Shown here piece after piece: positions 7,442 through 15,226 of a DNA stretch of 64,000 nt. This DNA comes from Bacteroidia bacterium. Its GTDB lineage: Bacteria > Bacteroidota > Bacteroidia > Chitinophagales > Saprospiraceae. Positions within the stretch are counted from its first letter, which is position 1; each line of letters begins with the position of its first letter. Below the pieces are notes generated by a model. The model worked only from the letters and a program-made list of their open reading frames with translations. It did not search any database and had not been told where the DNA came from. The position numbers and the translations under genes are program-made. Where the stretch lies: the NCBI GenBank assembly GCA_030430845.1, contig JAUIKE010000017.1, positions 1 through 64,000 on the forward strand, written 5' to 3'.

Positions 7442-7915
7442 ATGTATAACTTTCTAGTAAAGAATGGGCAATTGGTTGCCTTCCTGCTGGGTGTTGTTAT
7501 CACTGTTATTTTCCTGATCAGCGTATTTACAGGAATCGGTGAGTTCAATATGCTAGCTGATGAAGAACAACTCAGTACCACCATCTTTGATTTCGGTTTG
7601 AAGGCTACCGTCGTCCTGATCATCATTACAGCTATCGCAATGGTGCTGTTCGGTGTCTATCATGTGGCAACTAACTTCAAATCTTCCCTTAAGGGAATCA
7701 TCGGCCTGGTAGTACTGATCATTGTTTTCTTCGTTACCTACTCAGCCGCAAGTGGAGAAGCAACCGGTGCCGTAGCAGAAGCAGCTGATAAAGCCGGTGG
7801 GCTGACTGCCGGAAACCTCAAGTTCATCAGCGGAGCGATTACTACCGCCCTGATACTGATCGGCTTGGCAGCAGCCTCTTTCGTGCTATCGGAAATTCGT
7901 AACATTTTTAAATAA
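7442..7915 (+). CDS. Small membrane protein of the ExbB-ExbD cluster
   Basis: The product has 157 residues with four probable membrane segments (about 9-32, 55-77, 87-101 and 129-150). I recognise no named domain. The segment before the last helix is Ala/Gly-rich (SAASGEATGAVAEAADKAGG). Its position between exbB (17 bp upstream) and exbD (8 bp downstream) is the one occupied by a small uncharacterised membrane protein in many Bacteroidota ExbB-ExbD clusters. It may be an accessory subunit of the energiser; that is inference from position. Confidence 0.72.
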   Translation: MYNFLVKNGQLVAFLLGVVITVIFLISVFTGIGEFNMLADEEQLSTTIFDFGLKATVVLIIITAIAMVLFGVYHVATNFKSSLKGIIGLVVLIIVFFVTYSAASGEATGAVAEAADKAGGLTAGNLKFISGAITTALILIGLAAASFVLSEIRNIFK

Positions 7916-7923
7916 TTGAAGCT

Positions 7924-8478
7924 ATGGCTAAATCTAGGACTAGAGATAGAATGAAGAACGAGATCAATGCCGGCTCTATGGCCGATATTGCCTTCTTGTT
8001 ATTGATCTTCTTTCTCGTAACAACTACGATCGTGGAGGATAAAGGGATTACCGTAAAATTGCCACCATGGTCTGAAGAAGAACCTGACATTACCAGACTG
8101 AAAGAACGTAACGTTTATGCTGTATTGGTAAATGCTCAAAATCAACTACTCGTCCGCGGAGAGCCTATGCGCGTTAGAGATTTAAAGAATAATGCCAAAG
8201 AGTTTATCTCCAATCCGCAAAAACGTTCGGATCTGGCTGAGAAACCAACTAAGGCGATTATTTCTTTAAAGAATGACAGGGGAACGAATTACGACACCTA
8301 TCTGAGGGTTTATAATGAGCTCAAAGCAGCTTATAACGAACTCTGGGATGAACTCAGTCGCAGGAAGTTCGGTGTTCCTTATAGCGATGATCTGCCTCTG
8401 GCTTATCGCAAAGCTATTAAGGGCGAAATTCCTTTCGTGCTCTCCGAAGCAGAACCAACAAACTTTGGTGAAGAATAA
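7924..8478 (+). CDS. exbD: ExbD/TolR-family protein 1
   Basis: The product has 184 residues. One membrane helix at about 20-40 (MADIAFLLLIFFLVTTT) includes the conserved membrane Asp that carries protons in ExbD/TolR. A periplasmic domain follows (EDKGITVKLPPW, then a long variable part). It is longer than E. coli ExbD (141 residues) because of the extended periplasmic domain. It should dimerise inside the ExbB pentamer. It lies 8 bp after the small membrane protein. Confidence 0.9.
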   Translation: MAKSRTRDRMKNEINAGSMADIAFLLLIFFLVTTTIVEDKGITVKLPPWSEEEPDITRLKERNVYAVLVNAQNQLLVRGEPMRVRDLKNNAKEFISNPQKRSDLAEKPTKAIISLKNDRGTNYDTYLRVYNELKAAYNELWDELSRRKFGVPYSDDLPLAYRKAIKGEIPFVLSEAEPTNFGEE

Positions 8479-8574
8479 CGGACTAGCTTAGGGGCTCAGG
8501 CCCTTCGTCAAAAAACTACCGCTTTTTCTTTACCTGCATCCTTCTCAGGAAGGTTGTTCTAAAAAATTAGAACT

Positions 8575-9048
8575 ATGTCAAAGTTTAGCAAAAAAAGAGG
8601 AAAGGCTTCTCCAGAGGTGTCAACCGCCTCTTTGCCAGATATCATTTTCATGCTACTCTTCTTCTTTATGGTTGTTACCGTATTGAGAGATGCTGAGCTG
8701 AAAGTGAAGGTTAGCACGCCTTTTGCGTCAGAACTGACCAAGCTGGAGGAAAAGTCTCTTGTCAACTATGTCTATATAGGTCGTCCGGTTAAAAAATACC
8801 AGAACCTGTATGGAACCAAACCGCGTATCCAACTTGGTGACAAGTTCGCTACCGTGGCTGATATCCCGCTCTTTCTCGAAAAGCATAAAGTAAAGGTTCC
8901 TGAAGCTAAGCGCCCTAAAATTACTTCTTCTCTCCGTGTAGATGGCGAAGTAACCATGGGTATCGTTCAGGATGTTAAAACTCAGCTGAGGAAGTCCGGA
9001 CAATTAAAAGTTAACTATTCGGCTAAAAAAGATCCAAACGTTAATTAA
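8575..9048 (+). CDS. exbD: ExbD/TolR-family protein 2
   Basis: The product has 157 residues with one membrane helix (about 20-40, LPDIIFMLLFFFMVVTV) containing the conserved Asp, and the periplasmic start RDAELKVKVSTPF. It is a paralogue of the preceding ExbD, 96 bp downstream. Two different ExbD proteins per ExbB are usual in this phylum and may form a heterodimer or serve different TonB proteins. No tonB gene lies nearby. Confidence 0.9.
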   Translation: MSKFSKKRGKASPEVSTASLPDIIFMLLFFFMVVTVLRDAELKVKVSTPFASELTKLEEKSLVNYVYIGRPVKKYQNLYGTKPRIQLGDKFATVADIPLFLEKHKVKVPEAKRPKITSSLRVDGEVTMGIVQDVKTQLRKSGQLKVNYSAKKDPNVN

Positions 9049-9168
9049 CCAGGCTAAATGCCTCTAGGATATTATCTCAAATATCCAATTAGCTTTCTTT
9101 AACGCCATCGTTAATAACATCGGATAGGGTGCCGGCCTTACGGAAGGCACCAACTATCACCCTCTTGG

Positions 9169-9205
9169 GATAGGCCAAAGTTTCAGTCCGAAACTTTGGC
9201 CTATC
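9169..9205. terminator. Hairpin terminator between the Exb cluster and the DUF4293 gene
   Basis: GATAGGCCAAAGTTTC (9169-9184) pairs perfectly with its complement at 9190-9205 around AGTCC, and TCTTTT follows. A second, weaker hairpin (GGTGCC/GGCACC) lies at about 9127-9151. The convergent DUF4293 gene ends at 9210, so it probably serves both sides. Confidence 0.75.
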
Positions 9206-9209
9206 TCTT

Positions 9210-9644
9210 TTATCTCAAACGATCCATTGAACGAACCAATTTCTCGTCTTTTTTGATAAACCGATTGGCCAACACTGTCAATATAATTCCAAGTAATGGC
9301 ATAAAAGTTCCAATACCTATATTCAAATTGTTGACCGCTTCACCAGCTTGAGAGAACAGCAAGTATGCTCCAAAACCGATGCCGCCCAGAATAAAAAGCA
9401 GGCTAAATAGGGCGATCTTCATTTGCAAGGATCTGTTTTTGAATAACAATATGGCTATTAATGCCAGGGCACCCGCACCTGCAAATGCTATGATCAGGCC
9501 AATGTGATCATTCAAATTAAATACCCCGTCGGCTAAAAGGACGTTTTGTTCCGCCTCCGCACCAGTAGCCAGCGGCAGCCCGAATAGTCCAAAGGAGGCA
9601 CCGGCTGCCAGTAATAAAAAAATCGATTGAATTCTTTGTATCAT
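9210..9644 (-). CDS. DUF4293-family membrane protein
   Basis: The product has 144 residues with four membrane segments (about 5-23, 47-67, 77-97 and 108-127) and a short charged tail. The opening MIQRIQSIFLLLAAGASF is characteristic of DUF4293, a Bacteroidota-specific family of unknown function. It is convergent with the exbD genes and divergent from the FAD oxidoreductase. A minus-strand TATCTTTG box at 9671-9678 may be its -7 element; no good -33 is seen. Confidence 0.8.
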   Translation of the reverse strand: MIQRIQSIFLLLAAGASFGLFGLPLATGAEAEQNVLLADGVFNLNDHIGLIIAFAGAGALALIAILLFKNRSLQMKIALFSLLFILGGIGFGAYLLFSQAGEAVNNLNIGIGTFMPLLGIILTVLANRFIKKDEKLVRSMDRLR

Positions 9645-9727
9645 GTCTCGTCATTTTAATTTTTCGGCTACAAAGATAAATTTTTAATTACTTATGGTTT
9701 GCCGCTGCTCACCATAAAAATATTTAC

Positions 9728-9769
9728 TTTACAAATGACTGACCACCCTCGGAGCCAGCCATTTGTAAA
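9728..9769. promoter_or_regulatory. Inverted repeat in a divergent promoter region
   Basis: TTTACAAATGACTG (9728-9741) and CAGCCATTTGTAAA (9756-9769) are inverted repeats with one mismatch, ending 12 bp before the FAD oxidoreductase start. Both flanking genes read away from it, so an operator or leader hairpin is more likely than a terminator. Confidence 0.45.
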
Positions 9770-9781
9770 ATAAACTTTGCT

Positions 9782-10939
9782 ATGCAGAACAAATTAACTC
9801 ACCGCCTCAGCTTTTGGGAAAAGGATATTTTTGTACCCGATTTCGATTTTGCCGTCATCGGTGCCGGTATCGTCGGACTGAATGCAGCGCTGCATATCAA
9901 ATATCTGCGCCCTCATGCCAAAGTAGCTGTACTCGAACGAGGGATTCTACCCATCGGCGCCAGCACTCGCAATGCCGGCTTCGCCTGTATCGGAAGTATG
10001 ACCGAATTGCTCAACGACCTAAAGCAAATGCCGGAGGAAGCACTCTGGGCTTTAGTCAAAAAACGATACAATGGACTGCAAAGGATGATCGCTAAACTGG
10101 GGGCTGATGTTATTCAATATGAGCACTATGGAGGCTATGAGCTATTTAGCCCCGAAGATCAATCTTTGTTCGACGATTGTTTGCATAAAATGGAAGCTTT
10201 TAACCAGGAGATGAAAGCAATAACCGGTTTGGAAAATACCTTTACATTAGCAGATCAAGACCTGGAACATACCGGTTTTGCAAATGTGAAGCACCTAGTT
10301 TTGAACAAAGCCGAAGGGCAACTTCATCCAGGGAAAATGATGAAGGCACTGTTGGATCTTTGCAGAGAAGAAGGAGTCCATGTTTTTAATGGCTTTCAGG
10401 TACAGCAGATCGAAGAAGAAGAGACTTGTGTACGGCTGATCTCGCAGGAGAACTGGGGGGTACGGGCCAATCAACTCATTATTGCCACAAATGGCTTTAC
10501 CCATCAATTTCTGCCGGACCTTCCTCTGAAACCAGCCCGTAACCAGGTACTCATCACAGCGCCCATTCCTGGGCTCCCACTAAAAGCCTGTTACCATTAT
10601 GATGCGGGCTATTATTATTTTCGGAATGTAGGGAACAGAATCTTATTAGGAGGTGGAAGAAATCTGGACCCTAAAGGAGAAACTACTACCGACTTTGATA
10701 CGACTCCCCTAATCCGGTCGTCCCTTGAAGACTTACTTTCAAGAGTAATTTTGCCCAATCAGCCAGTTTCAATTGAACAGTGGTGGAGTGGTATACTCGG
10801 TATCGGACCAGTGAAGTCTCCCATTATAAAAAAACACAGTCCTCGCATCACCCTGGCAGTGAGGATGGGCGGCATGGGAGTGGCGATCGGGACACTGGTA
10901 GGAGAGGAGGCGGCGGACTTAGCTGTAAAAACGTTTTGA
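9782..10939 (+). CDS. FAD-dependent amino-acid-oxidase-fold oxidoreductase
   Basis: The product has 385 residues. The dinucleotide-binding motif FAVIGAGIVGLNAALH is at about 23-38, the second-strand acid is in VAVLERG, and the DAO-family flavin loop GASTRNAGFACIG follows. The C-terminus has the usual WSGILGIGP and GGMGVAIGTLVGEE segments that close the FAD site. There is no signal peptide, so it is cytoplasmic. Relatives oxidise amines or amino acids (for example gamma-glutamylputrescine or glycine). No neighbour reveals the substrate. Confidence 0.85.
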   Translation: MQNKLTHRLSFWEKDIFVPDFDFAVIGAGIVGLNAALHIKYLRPHAKVAVLERGILPIGASTRNAGFACIGSMTELLNDLKQMPEEALWALVKKRYNGLQRMIAKLGADVIQYEHYGGYELFSPEDQSLFDDCLHKMEAFNQEMKAITGLENTFTLADQDLEHTGFANVKHLVLNKAEGQLHPGKMMKALLDLCREEGVHVFNGFQVQQIEEEETCVRLISQENWGVRANQLIIATNGFTHQFLPDLPLKPARNQVLITAPIPGLPLKACYHYDAGYYYFRNVGNRILLGGGRNLDPKGETTTDFDTTPLIRSSLEDLLSRVILPNQPVSIEQWWSGILGIGPVKSPIIKKHSPRITLAVRMGGMGVAIGTLVGEEAADLAVKTF

Positions 10940-11059
10940 CAGACTAAATTATGATAACTAGAATTTAAGCTGTCGGGCCATTTTTAATAGAATTTTCACA
11001 CCTCTTTCCCTATAGAAACCATACTTTTGTGGTTTGTACAGACATTTACCGATAACAAT

Positions 11060-13165
11060 ATGCATCTACACATTTGCAGGATCTTTTTATTACTTCTGGT
11101 CGGATTTTGGAGTTCGGGTTTGCAGGCGCAAACAGCGCCGCCGGCATCTGAACAGGAGGAGGAGCAAAAGAAGGTGGATATTTTATATGCGGACTCTTCC
11201 CTCATTATTCAGCGTGGCGGCCTGATCACTCAAAAGCTCACGGGCTCAGTTGAGCTGCGGATGGATAGCGTGTTCTTCTATTGCGATTCGGCGATTATTG
11301 AAAACAATGAAAGAGTTTGGGCTTTTGGAAACATCATCATACAACAAACAGATACCATCAGTGTTTTTGCTGATTCCCTGGAGTATGATGTAGAGACCCG
11401 GGAAGCAGTACTCATGGGCGATACCGTGATCCTGGTGAACGGCCCCCAGCAATTATTTACCAATAATAAACTAAATTATGATCTGGAACAAAAGGTGGCT
11501 ACTTACACTGCCGGAGCCACCTTATTTAATGAAGAAACCCAATTGAGCAGTAAAGTCGGGTATTATTACGTGGAGAGTAAAGAGGCCTTTTTTAAAGATA
11601 GTGTAGTGGTGATCGATCCGGATTTTAATTTGCGAACGGATACCCTGCAGTTTAATACCGAAACCAAAGTAGTTCACTTTATTGATTCTACGCTGATCAC
11701 CAGTGACACGACCAAAATTTATTGCGAAGGAGGGTTTTATGATACGGAGAACGGCCTGGCTGAATTCACTCAAAATGCACAGTTTCAGCGCGGGGAACAG
11801 TTGGGAAAAGCCCAACTCATCCGTTATCAACAAATCGATACCTCCTTTACCCTGATTGGTAATGCCATTGTGACGGCGCCGGACCAGAGAGCAGAAGCTG
11901 ATACCATCGCCTATCTTCAGGCAAAGGATGTTTTTTCGCTAAGCGGGAATGCTCGTTTTCATGACGGCCCCAGACTAGTAGAGGCAGAGCAGATCTTTTA
12001 TAATGCAGAGGATAAAACCTATAATACCACAGGACGATCCTTTATCAGCGATCCCCCTCAAATATTACAGGCGGATCAGGTGGACTTTAGTGAGGAAGAG
12101 GGCGGGGGCTATGCATTTGGGAATGTAATCTGGCAGGATACCTCTGCGGAATTAACGATCAAGTGTATGGAAGTATACTATGATCAAAAAAGAGATTACT
12201 TGAAGGCAAGTGGAGGCGTTCGAGGGCGCCCTCTGATGATTACTCTGGTAGAAGGAGACACTATGTTCATGTCGGCCGATACCTTATTGGCTGTCAGAGC
12301 CAATTATCTGGATAGCCTTCATAATAAGTATGAACTGGACAGCCTGCAAACCGACAGCCTGCTCCTTGATAGCTTGATGCCGGATAGTTTGATGATGGAT
12401 ACAATATTAACGGGAGGTCCTCCTAAGGATACGCTCGCCGCAGTAGAAAAAATCACTGAAGCGCCGCTTTCTGAAGGGCCGGATTTACTGGCCATAGATA
12501 GCCTTAGCCTGGATAGTTTAAGCCTGGACTCCATGGCGCTGGATAGCCAGATGGTGATGAAGCCAGAGGAGGATACCTCTCGCTTTGTGATTGCCTACAA
12601 TGATGTTCGGATATTTAAGAGTAACTTACAGGCCTTAGCCGATTCGCTTACTTTCAATTCAAAAGATTCTATTTTTACGTTCTTTAATAATCCCATCATG
12701 TGGGCGGATACCACACAGATGTCATCAGATACCATCCGGATCCAAATGAAAAATGAGGCGATTGATCGGGTGTTTTTAGAACAAAAAGCAATTATTATTA
12801 ATAGTGAAGACGATGGTTTTTATAATCAAATAAAAGGCAAGAAGATCACGGCTTTTTTCAAAGAGGATGCCATTGATCGTATGCTGGTAGAAGGAAATGC
12901 AGAATCCATCTATTATGGTTTAGATGAAAATGGAGCCTATGTAGGGGTAAATAAAACGGCCTGTAGCGAAATGATGATCTATTTTAAGGACGGAGAGGCT
13001 GATCGCATTAAATTTTTGGTTCAACCGCAGGGAGCAGCGGATCCTATGAAGGACGTTGACCATAATTCCATGCGGCTGGATGGCTTCAAGTGGATATTCG
13101 ATGCACGTCCTAAAGGCCTGGATGACTTGTTTAAACCAAAGGAAGAATTATTCTCAAAACAATGA
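11060..13165 (+). CDS. OstA/LptA-like periplasmic protein with Asp-Ser-Leu repeats
   Basis: From the ATG at 11060 (MHLHICRIFLLLLVGF) the product has 701 residues with a signal peptide ending near LQAQ. Most of it is OstA-like beta-jellyroll repeats (VELRMDSVFFYCDSA..., NNERVWAFGNIIIQQ, and similar units to about residue 400), the fold of LptA and the LptD N-terminus that carries lipopolysaccharide across the periplasm. About residues 420-510 (12310-12560) form a low-complexity stretch rich in DSL units. OstA-like beta sheet then resumes. A frame from 11027 would place charged residues before the signal peptide and is unlikely. The stop overlaps the next start by 4 nt. Confidence 0.8.
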   Translation: MHLHICRIFLLLLVGFWSSGLQAQTAPPASEQEEEQKKVDILYADSSLIIQRGGLITQKLTGSVELRMDSVFFYCDSAIIENNERVWAFGNIIIQQTDTISVFADSLEYDVETREAVLMGDTVILVNGPQQLFTNNKLNYDLEQKVATYTAGATLFNEETQLSSKVGYYYVESKEAFFKDSVVVIDPDFNLRTDTLQFNTETKVVHFIDSTLITSDTTKIYCEGGFYDTENGLAEFTQNAQFQRGEQLGKAQLIRYQQIDTSFTLIGNAIVTAPDQRAEADTIAYLQAKDVFSLSGNARFHDGPRLVEAEQIFYNAEDKTYNTTGRSFISDPPQILQADQVDFSEEEGGGYAFGNVIWQDTSAELTIKCMEVYYDQKRDYLKASGGVRGRPLMITLVEGDTMFMSADTLLAVRANYLDSLHNKYELDSLQTDSLLLDSLMPDSLMMDTILTGGPPKDTLAAVEKITEAPLSEGPDLLAIDSLSLDSLSLDSMALDSQMVMKPEEDTSRFVIAYNDVRIFKSNLQALADSLTFNSKDSIFTFFNNPIMWADTTQMSSDTIRIQMKNEAIDRVFLEQKAIIINSEDDGFYNQIKGKKITAFFKEDAIDRMLVEGNAESIYYGLDENGAYVGVNKTACSEMMIYFKDGEADRIKFLVQPQGAADPMKDVDHNSMRLDGFKWIFDARPKGLDDLFKPKEELFSKQ

Positions 13166-13932
13166 AAATGAAGGCGAGAAGATGCACATTATTGCTTGGG
13201 ATGTTATTGAGCACCATTAGCCTGTTTGCTGTCAATCCTGAAAAGACTTTTCAGGAAGCCAACCAAGCGTACGAACAAAAAGACTACGACCAAGCCATTA
13301 CCTTATATGAGCAGCTATTGGCAGAAGATTACCGCTCTGAGGCCTTATTATATAACCTGGGCATGGCTTGCCTGGAAAAAAAACAGATGGGAAAGGCCGT
13401 TTTGTATCTCGAAAGAGCTTTGTTGATCAAGCCTGGAGATGAAGATGTTCAGCATAATCTGAATATTATTAAAACACAATATCTTCAAGACCAGTTGGAT
13501 GTAATCCCGGAGTCATTTCTAATCCGTTGGTGGAAAAATGCGTACCAGTTGATGTCTTCTCAAGCCTGGACCATTTTATCTGTCCTATTTGTGTGGTTGG
13601 CCATGGCAGGACTGAGCATTTGGAGGATTGGAAAATCCAGGAGTAGCCGAAAGTGGGGGTTCTTTGTAGGGGTTTCTCTGTTTTTGGTAAGTATTATATT
13701 TGGTAATCTGGCTTACAGCCGGTACTCATTTGAATTTGACAACGGAAGGGGAGTGGTCATGCCTTTGGAATCCTCTTTTCGTATAGCTCCGGACTCAGAA
13801 AGCGAGGTGCTCATGACCCTTCATGCCGGCACAAGCTGTAAGATTCTTAGTGAGTTGAATAGTTGGTATAAAATCAGGCTTTCGGATGGACAAATAGGCT
13901 GGATGCAAAAAGGTGAAATTAGCTTAATATAA
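13162..13932 (+). CDS. TPR and SH3-domain membrane protein (BatE-like)
   Basis: The product has 256 residues: a signal peptide (about 1-23), tetratricopeptide repeats (about 28-110, KTFQEANQAYEQKDYDQAI, SEALLYNLGMACLEKKQ, KAVLYLERALLIKPGD), two membrane helices (about 133-152 and 163-185) and a C-terminal bacterial SH3 domain (RGVVMPLESSFRIAP ... GWMQKGEISLI). This order matches BatE of the Bacteroides aerotolerance clusters, but no BatA-D gene is present. It is translationally coupled to the OstA-like gene (ATGA overlap). Its last codons and stop lie in a 26-bp-arm hairpin. Confidence 0.78.
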   Translation: MKMKARRCTLLLGMLLSTISLFAVNPEKTFQEANQAYEQKDYDQAITLYEQLLAEDYRSEALLYNLGMACLEKKQMGKAVLYLERALLIKPGDEDVQHNLNIIKTQYLQDQLDVIPESFLIRWWKNAYQLMSSQAWTILSVLFVWLAMAGLSIWRIGKSRSSRKWGFFVGVSLFLVSIIFGNLAYSRYSFEFDNGRGVVMPLESSFRIAPDSESEVLMTLHAGTSCKILSELNSWYKIRLSDGQIGWMQKGEISLI

Positions 13933-13977
13933 CGAGAAAGAGGAGGCGACGGCCTCCTCTTTCTCGTTATATTAAGC
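13922..13977 (+). terminator. Perfect 26-bp-arm hairpin containing the BatE-like stop codon
   Basis: GCTTAATATAACGAGAAAG... (13922-13947) pairs without mismatch with 13952-13977 around a GACG loop. The final Leu and Ile codons and the TAA at 13930-13932 are part of the left arm. Confidence 0.85.
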
Positions 13978-14061
13978 CCTGAAAAAGTCCTGCCAGGCTT
14001 GGCAGGACTAATAAAGCTATGAAAACTAAAACTATTGCAAGTGAATTAGACAGCTAATGAC

Positions 14062-14790
14062 TTATTTGTCATCTTCTTCAATTCGTCCTCCCTTCAGATT
14101 ATCCTGAAGTTCTTCCAGTTCTTCGAACTTTCCTTCGGCTGCCAGTTTAGCTTGCTGAGGCCAGCTGGTAGGATCATGCATTTTGTAGCGGCTACCAGCG
14201 CCTTCCAGTATTTCTTTCAATTTTTCAACAGGAGCATTACCCAGGGCTTCCCAGGTACCAATACCTGCTTCTGTAAATATTTCAGCGATCTTAGGACCAA
14301 TACCTTCAACCAATTTCAGATCGTCGTATTTGAAGTTCTTGCCACCTACTTTAACTTTTGAAGGTTTTTCATCAGAAGGAGTTGCTTCTGCTTTTGGCTT
14401 CTCTTCTTTAACTTCAGGAGCTTCTGCTTTGGCTTCTTCAACAGCTGGCTTTTCTTCTGCTACCGGAGCTGGAGCTTCTGCTTTGACAGGCTTTTCGACT
14501 TTTGGCTTGGTAGGAGCGGGTGCTTCCAAAACAACACCATCAGGGATGATTTCTACGAAAGTCCGGTTTTTCTTGCGTTTTTTGAAAGCTACCGTCCCGT
14601 CAACAGACGCGTGGATGGTAAAATCTTTCCCCATATATGCATTTTCACCGGCATGGTACTTGGTACCTCTTTGTCTGATAATGATATTTCCTGCTTTAGC
14701 AAACTGACCTCCGAATAATTTGACTCCGAGACGTTTACTCTTGCTATCTCTTCCATTATCCGTACTACCTACACCTTTTTTATGTGCCAT
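14062..14790 (-). CDS. rpmA: Ribosomal protein bL27 with long C-terminal helix-hairpin-helix extension
   Basis: The product has 242 residues, against about 85 for normal L27. Residues 1-85 are a standard L27 ([54 protein letters not shown]), the 50S protein near the peptidyl-transferase centre. About 86-150 is a Pro/Ala/Glu/Lys linker. About 150-242 holds a helix-hairpin-helix domain ([20 protein letters not shown], then [17 protein letters not shown] and [12 protein letters not shown]), a module I know from other Bacteroidota proteins. It follows rplU by 48 bp. The extension is in frame with no interruption, so this is a true fusion gene, not a frameshift. Confidence 0.93.
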   Translation of the reverse strand: MAHKKGVGSTDNGRDSKSKRLGVKLFGGQFAKAGNIIIRQRGTKYHAGENAYMGKDFTIHASVDGTVAFKKRKKNRTFVEIIPDGVVLEAPAPTKPKVEKPVKAEAPAPVAEEKPAVEEAKAEAPEVKEEKPKAEATPSDEKPSKVKVGGKNFKYDDLKLVEGIGPKIAEIFTEAGIGTWEALGNAPVEKLKEILEGAGSRYKMHDPTSWPQQAKLAAEGKFEELEELQDNLKGGRIEEDDK

Positions 14791-14838
14791 GGCTTAGAGA
14801 TTTTTAATTTTTATAAAACGATTTAGAGCAGCGGCCTC

Positions 14839-15147
14839 TTAAAGAGCAATGCTGTCAATTTTAATTTTTGTGAATCTTTGACGGTGACCGTTTTTCTTCT
14901 TGTATCCTTTTCTTCTTTTTTTCTTGAAAACGATGACCTTGTCACCTTTCTGATGTCCCAGAACAGTAGCATTCACGGATGCTTTGAGGGTCGGAGCCCC
15001 GACCTGGACCTTTCCGTCATTGTCGACGAGCAGCACCTGGTCGAAGGAAACATTGTCTCCCTCATTGGCCTCTAACTGGTGGACGAAGAGCTCTTGCCCT
15101 TCCTCAACTTTGAACTGTTGACCAGCTATGGTTACAATTGCGAACAT
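14839..15147 (-). CDS. rplU: Ribosomal protein bL21
   Basis: The product has 102 residues, the normal length. It has the L21 beta-barrel start [18 protein letters not shown], the basic rRNA-binding patch [20 protein letters not shown] and the family ending FTKIKIDSI. It binds 23S rRNA in the large subunit. It is first in the rplU-rpmA operon, read from the promoter at 15188-15219. Confidence 0.98.
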   Translation of the reverse strand: MFAIVTIAGQQFKVEEGQELFVHQLEANEGDNVSFDQVLLVDNDGKVQVGAPTLKASVNATVLGHQKGDKVIVFKKKRRKGYKKKNGHRQRFTKIKIDSIAL

Positions 15148-15187
15148 AATTCGTCAGTTAATTTATTGAGTTATCTAAAATGGTCTG

Positions 15188-15219
15188 CAAAGATACTAGT
15201 ATGTTGGAAAAAATACAAA
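15188..15219 (-). promoter_or_regulatory. Promoter of rplU-rpmA
   Basis: On the minus strand TTTG (15219-15216), a 20-bp spacer and TATCTTTG (15195-15188) match the Bacteroidota consensus. The predicted start of transcription is about 35 bp before the rplU ATG. Confidence 0.7.
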
Positions 15220-15226
15220 CATATCC

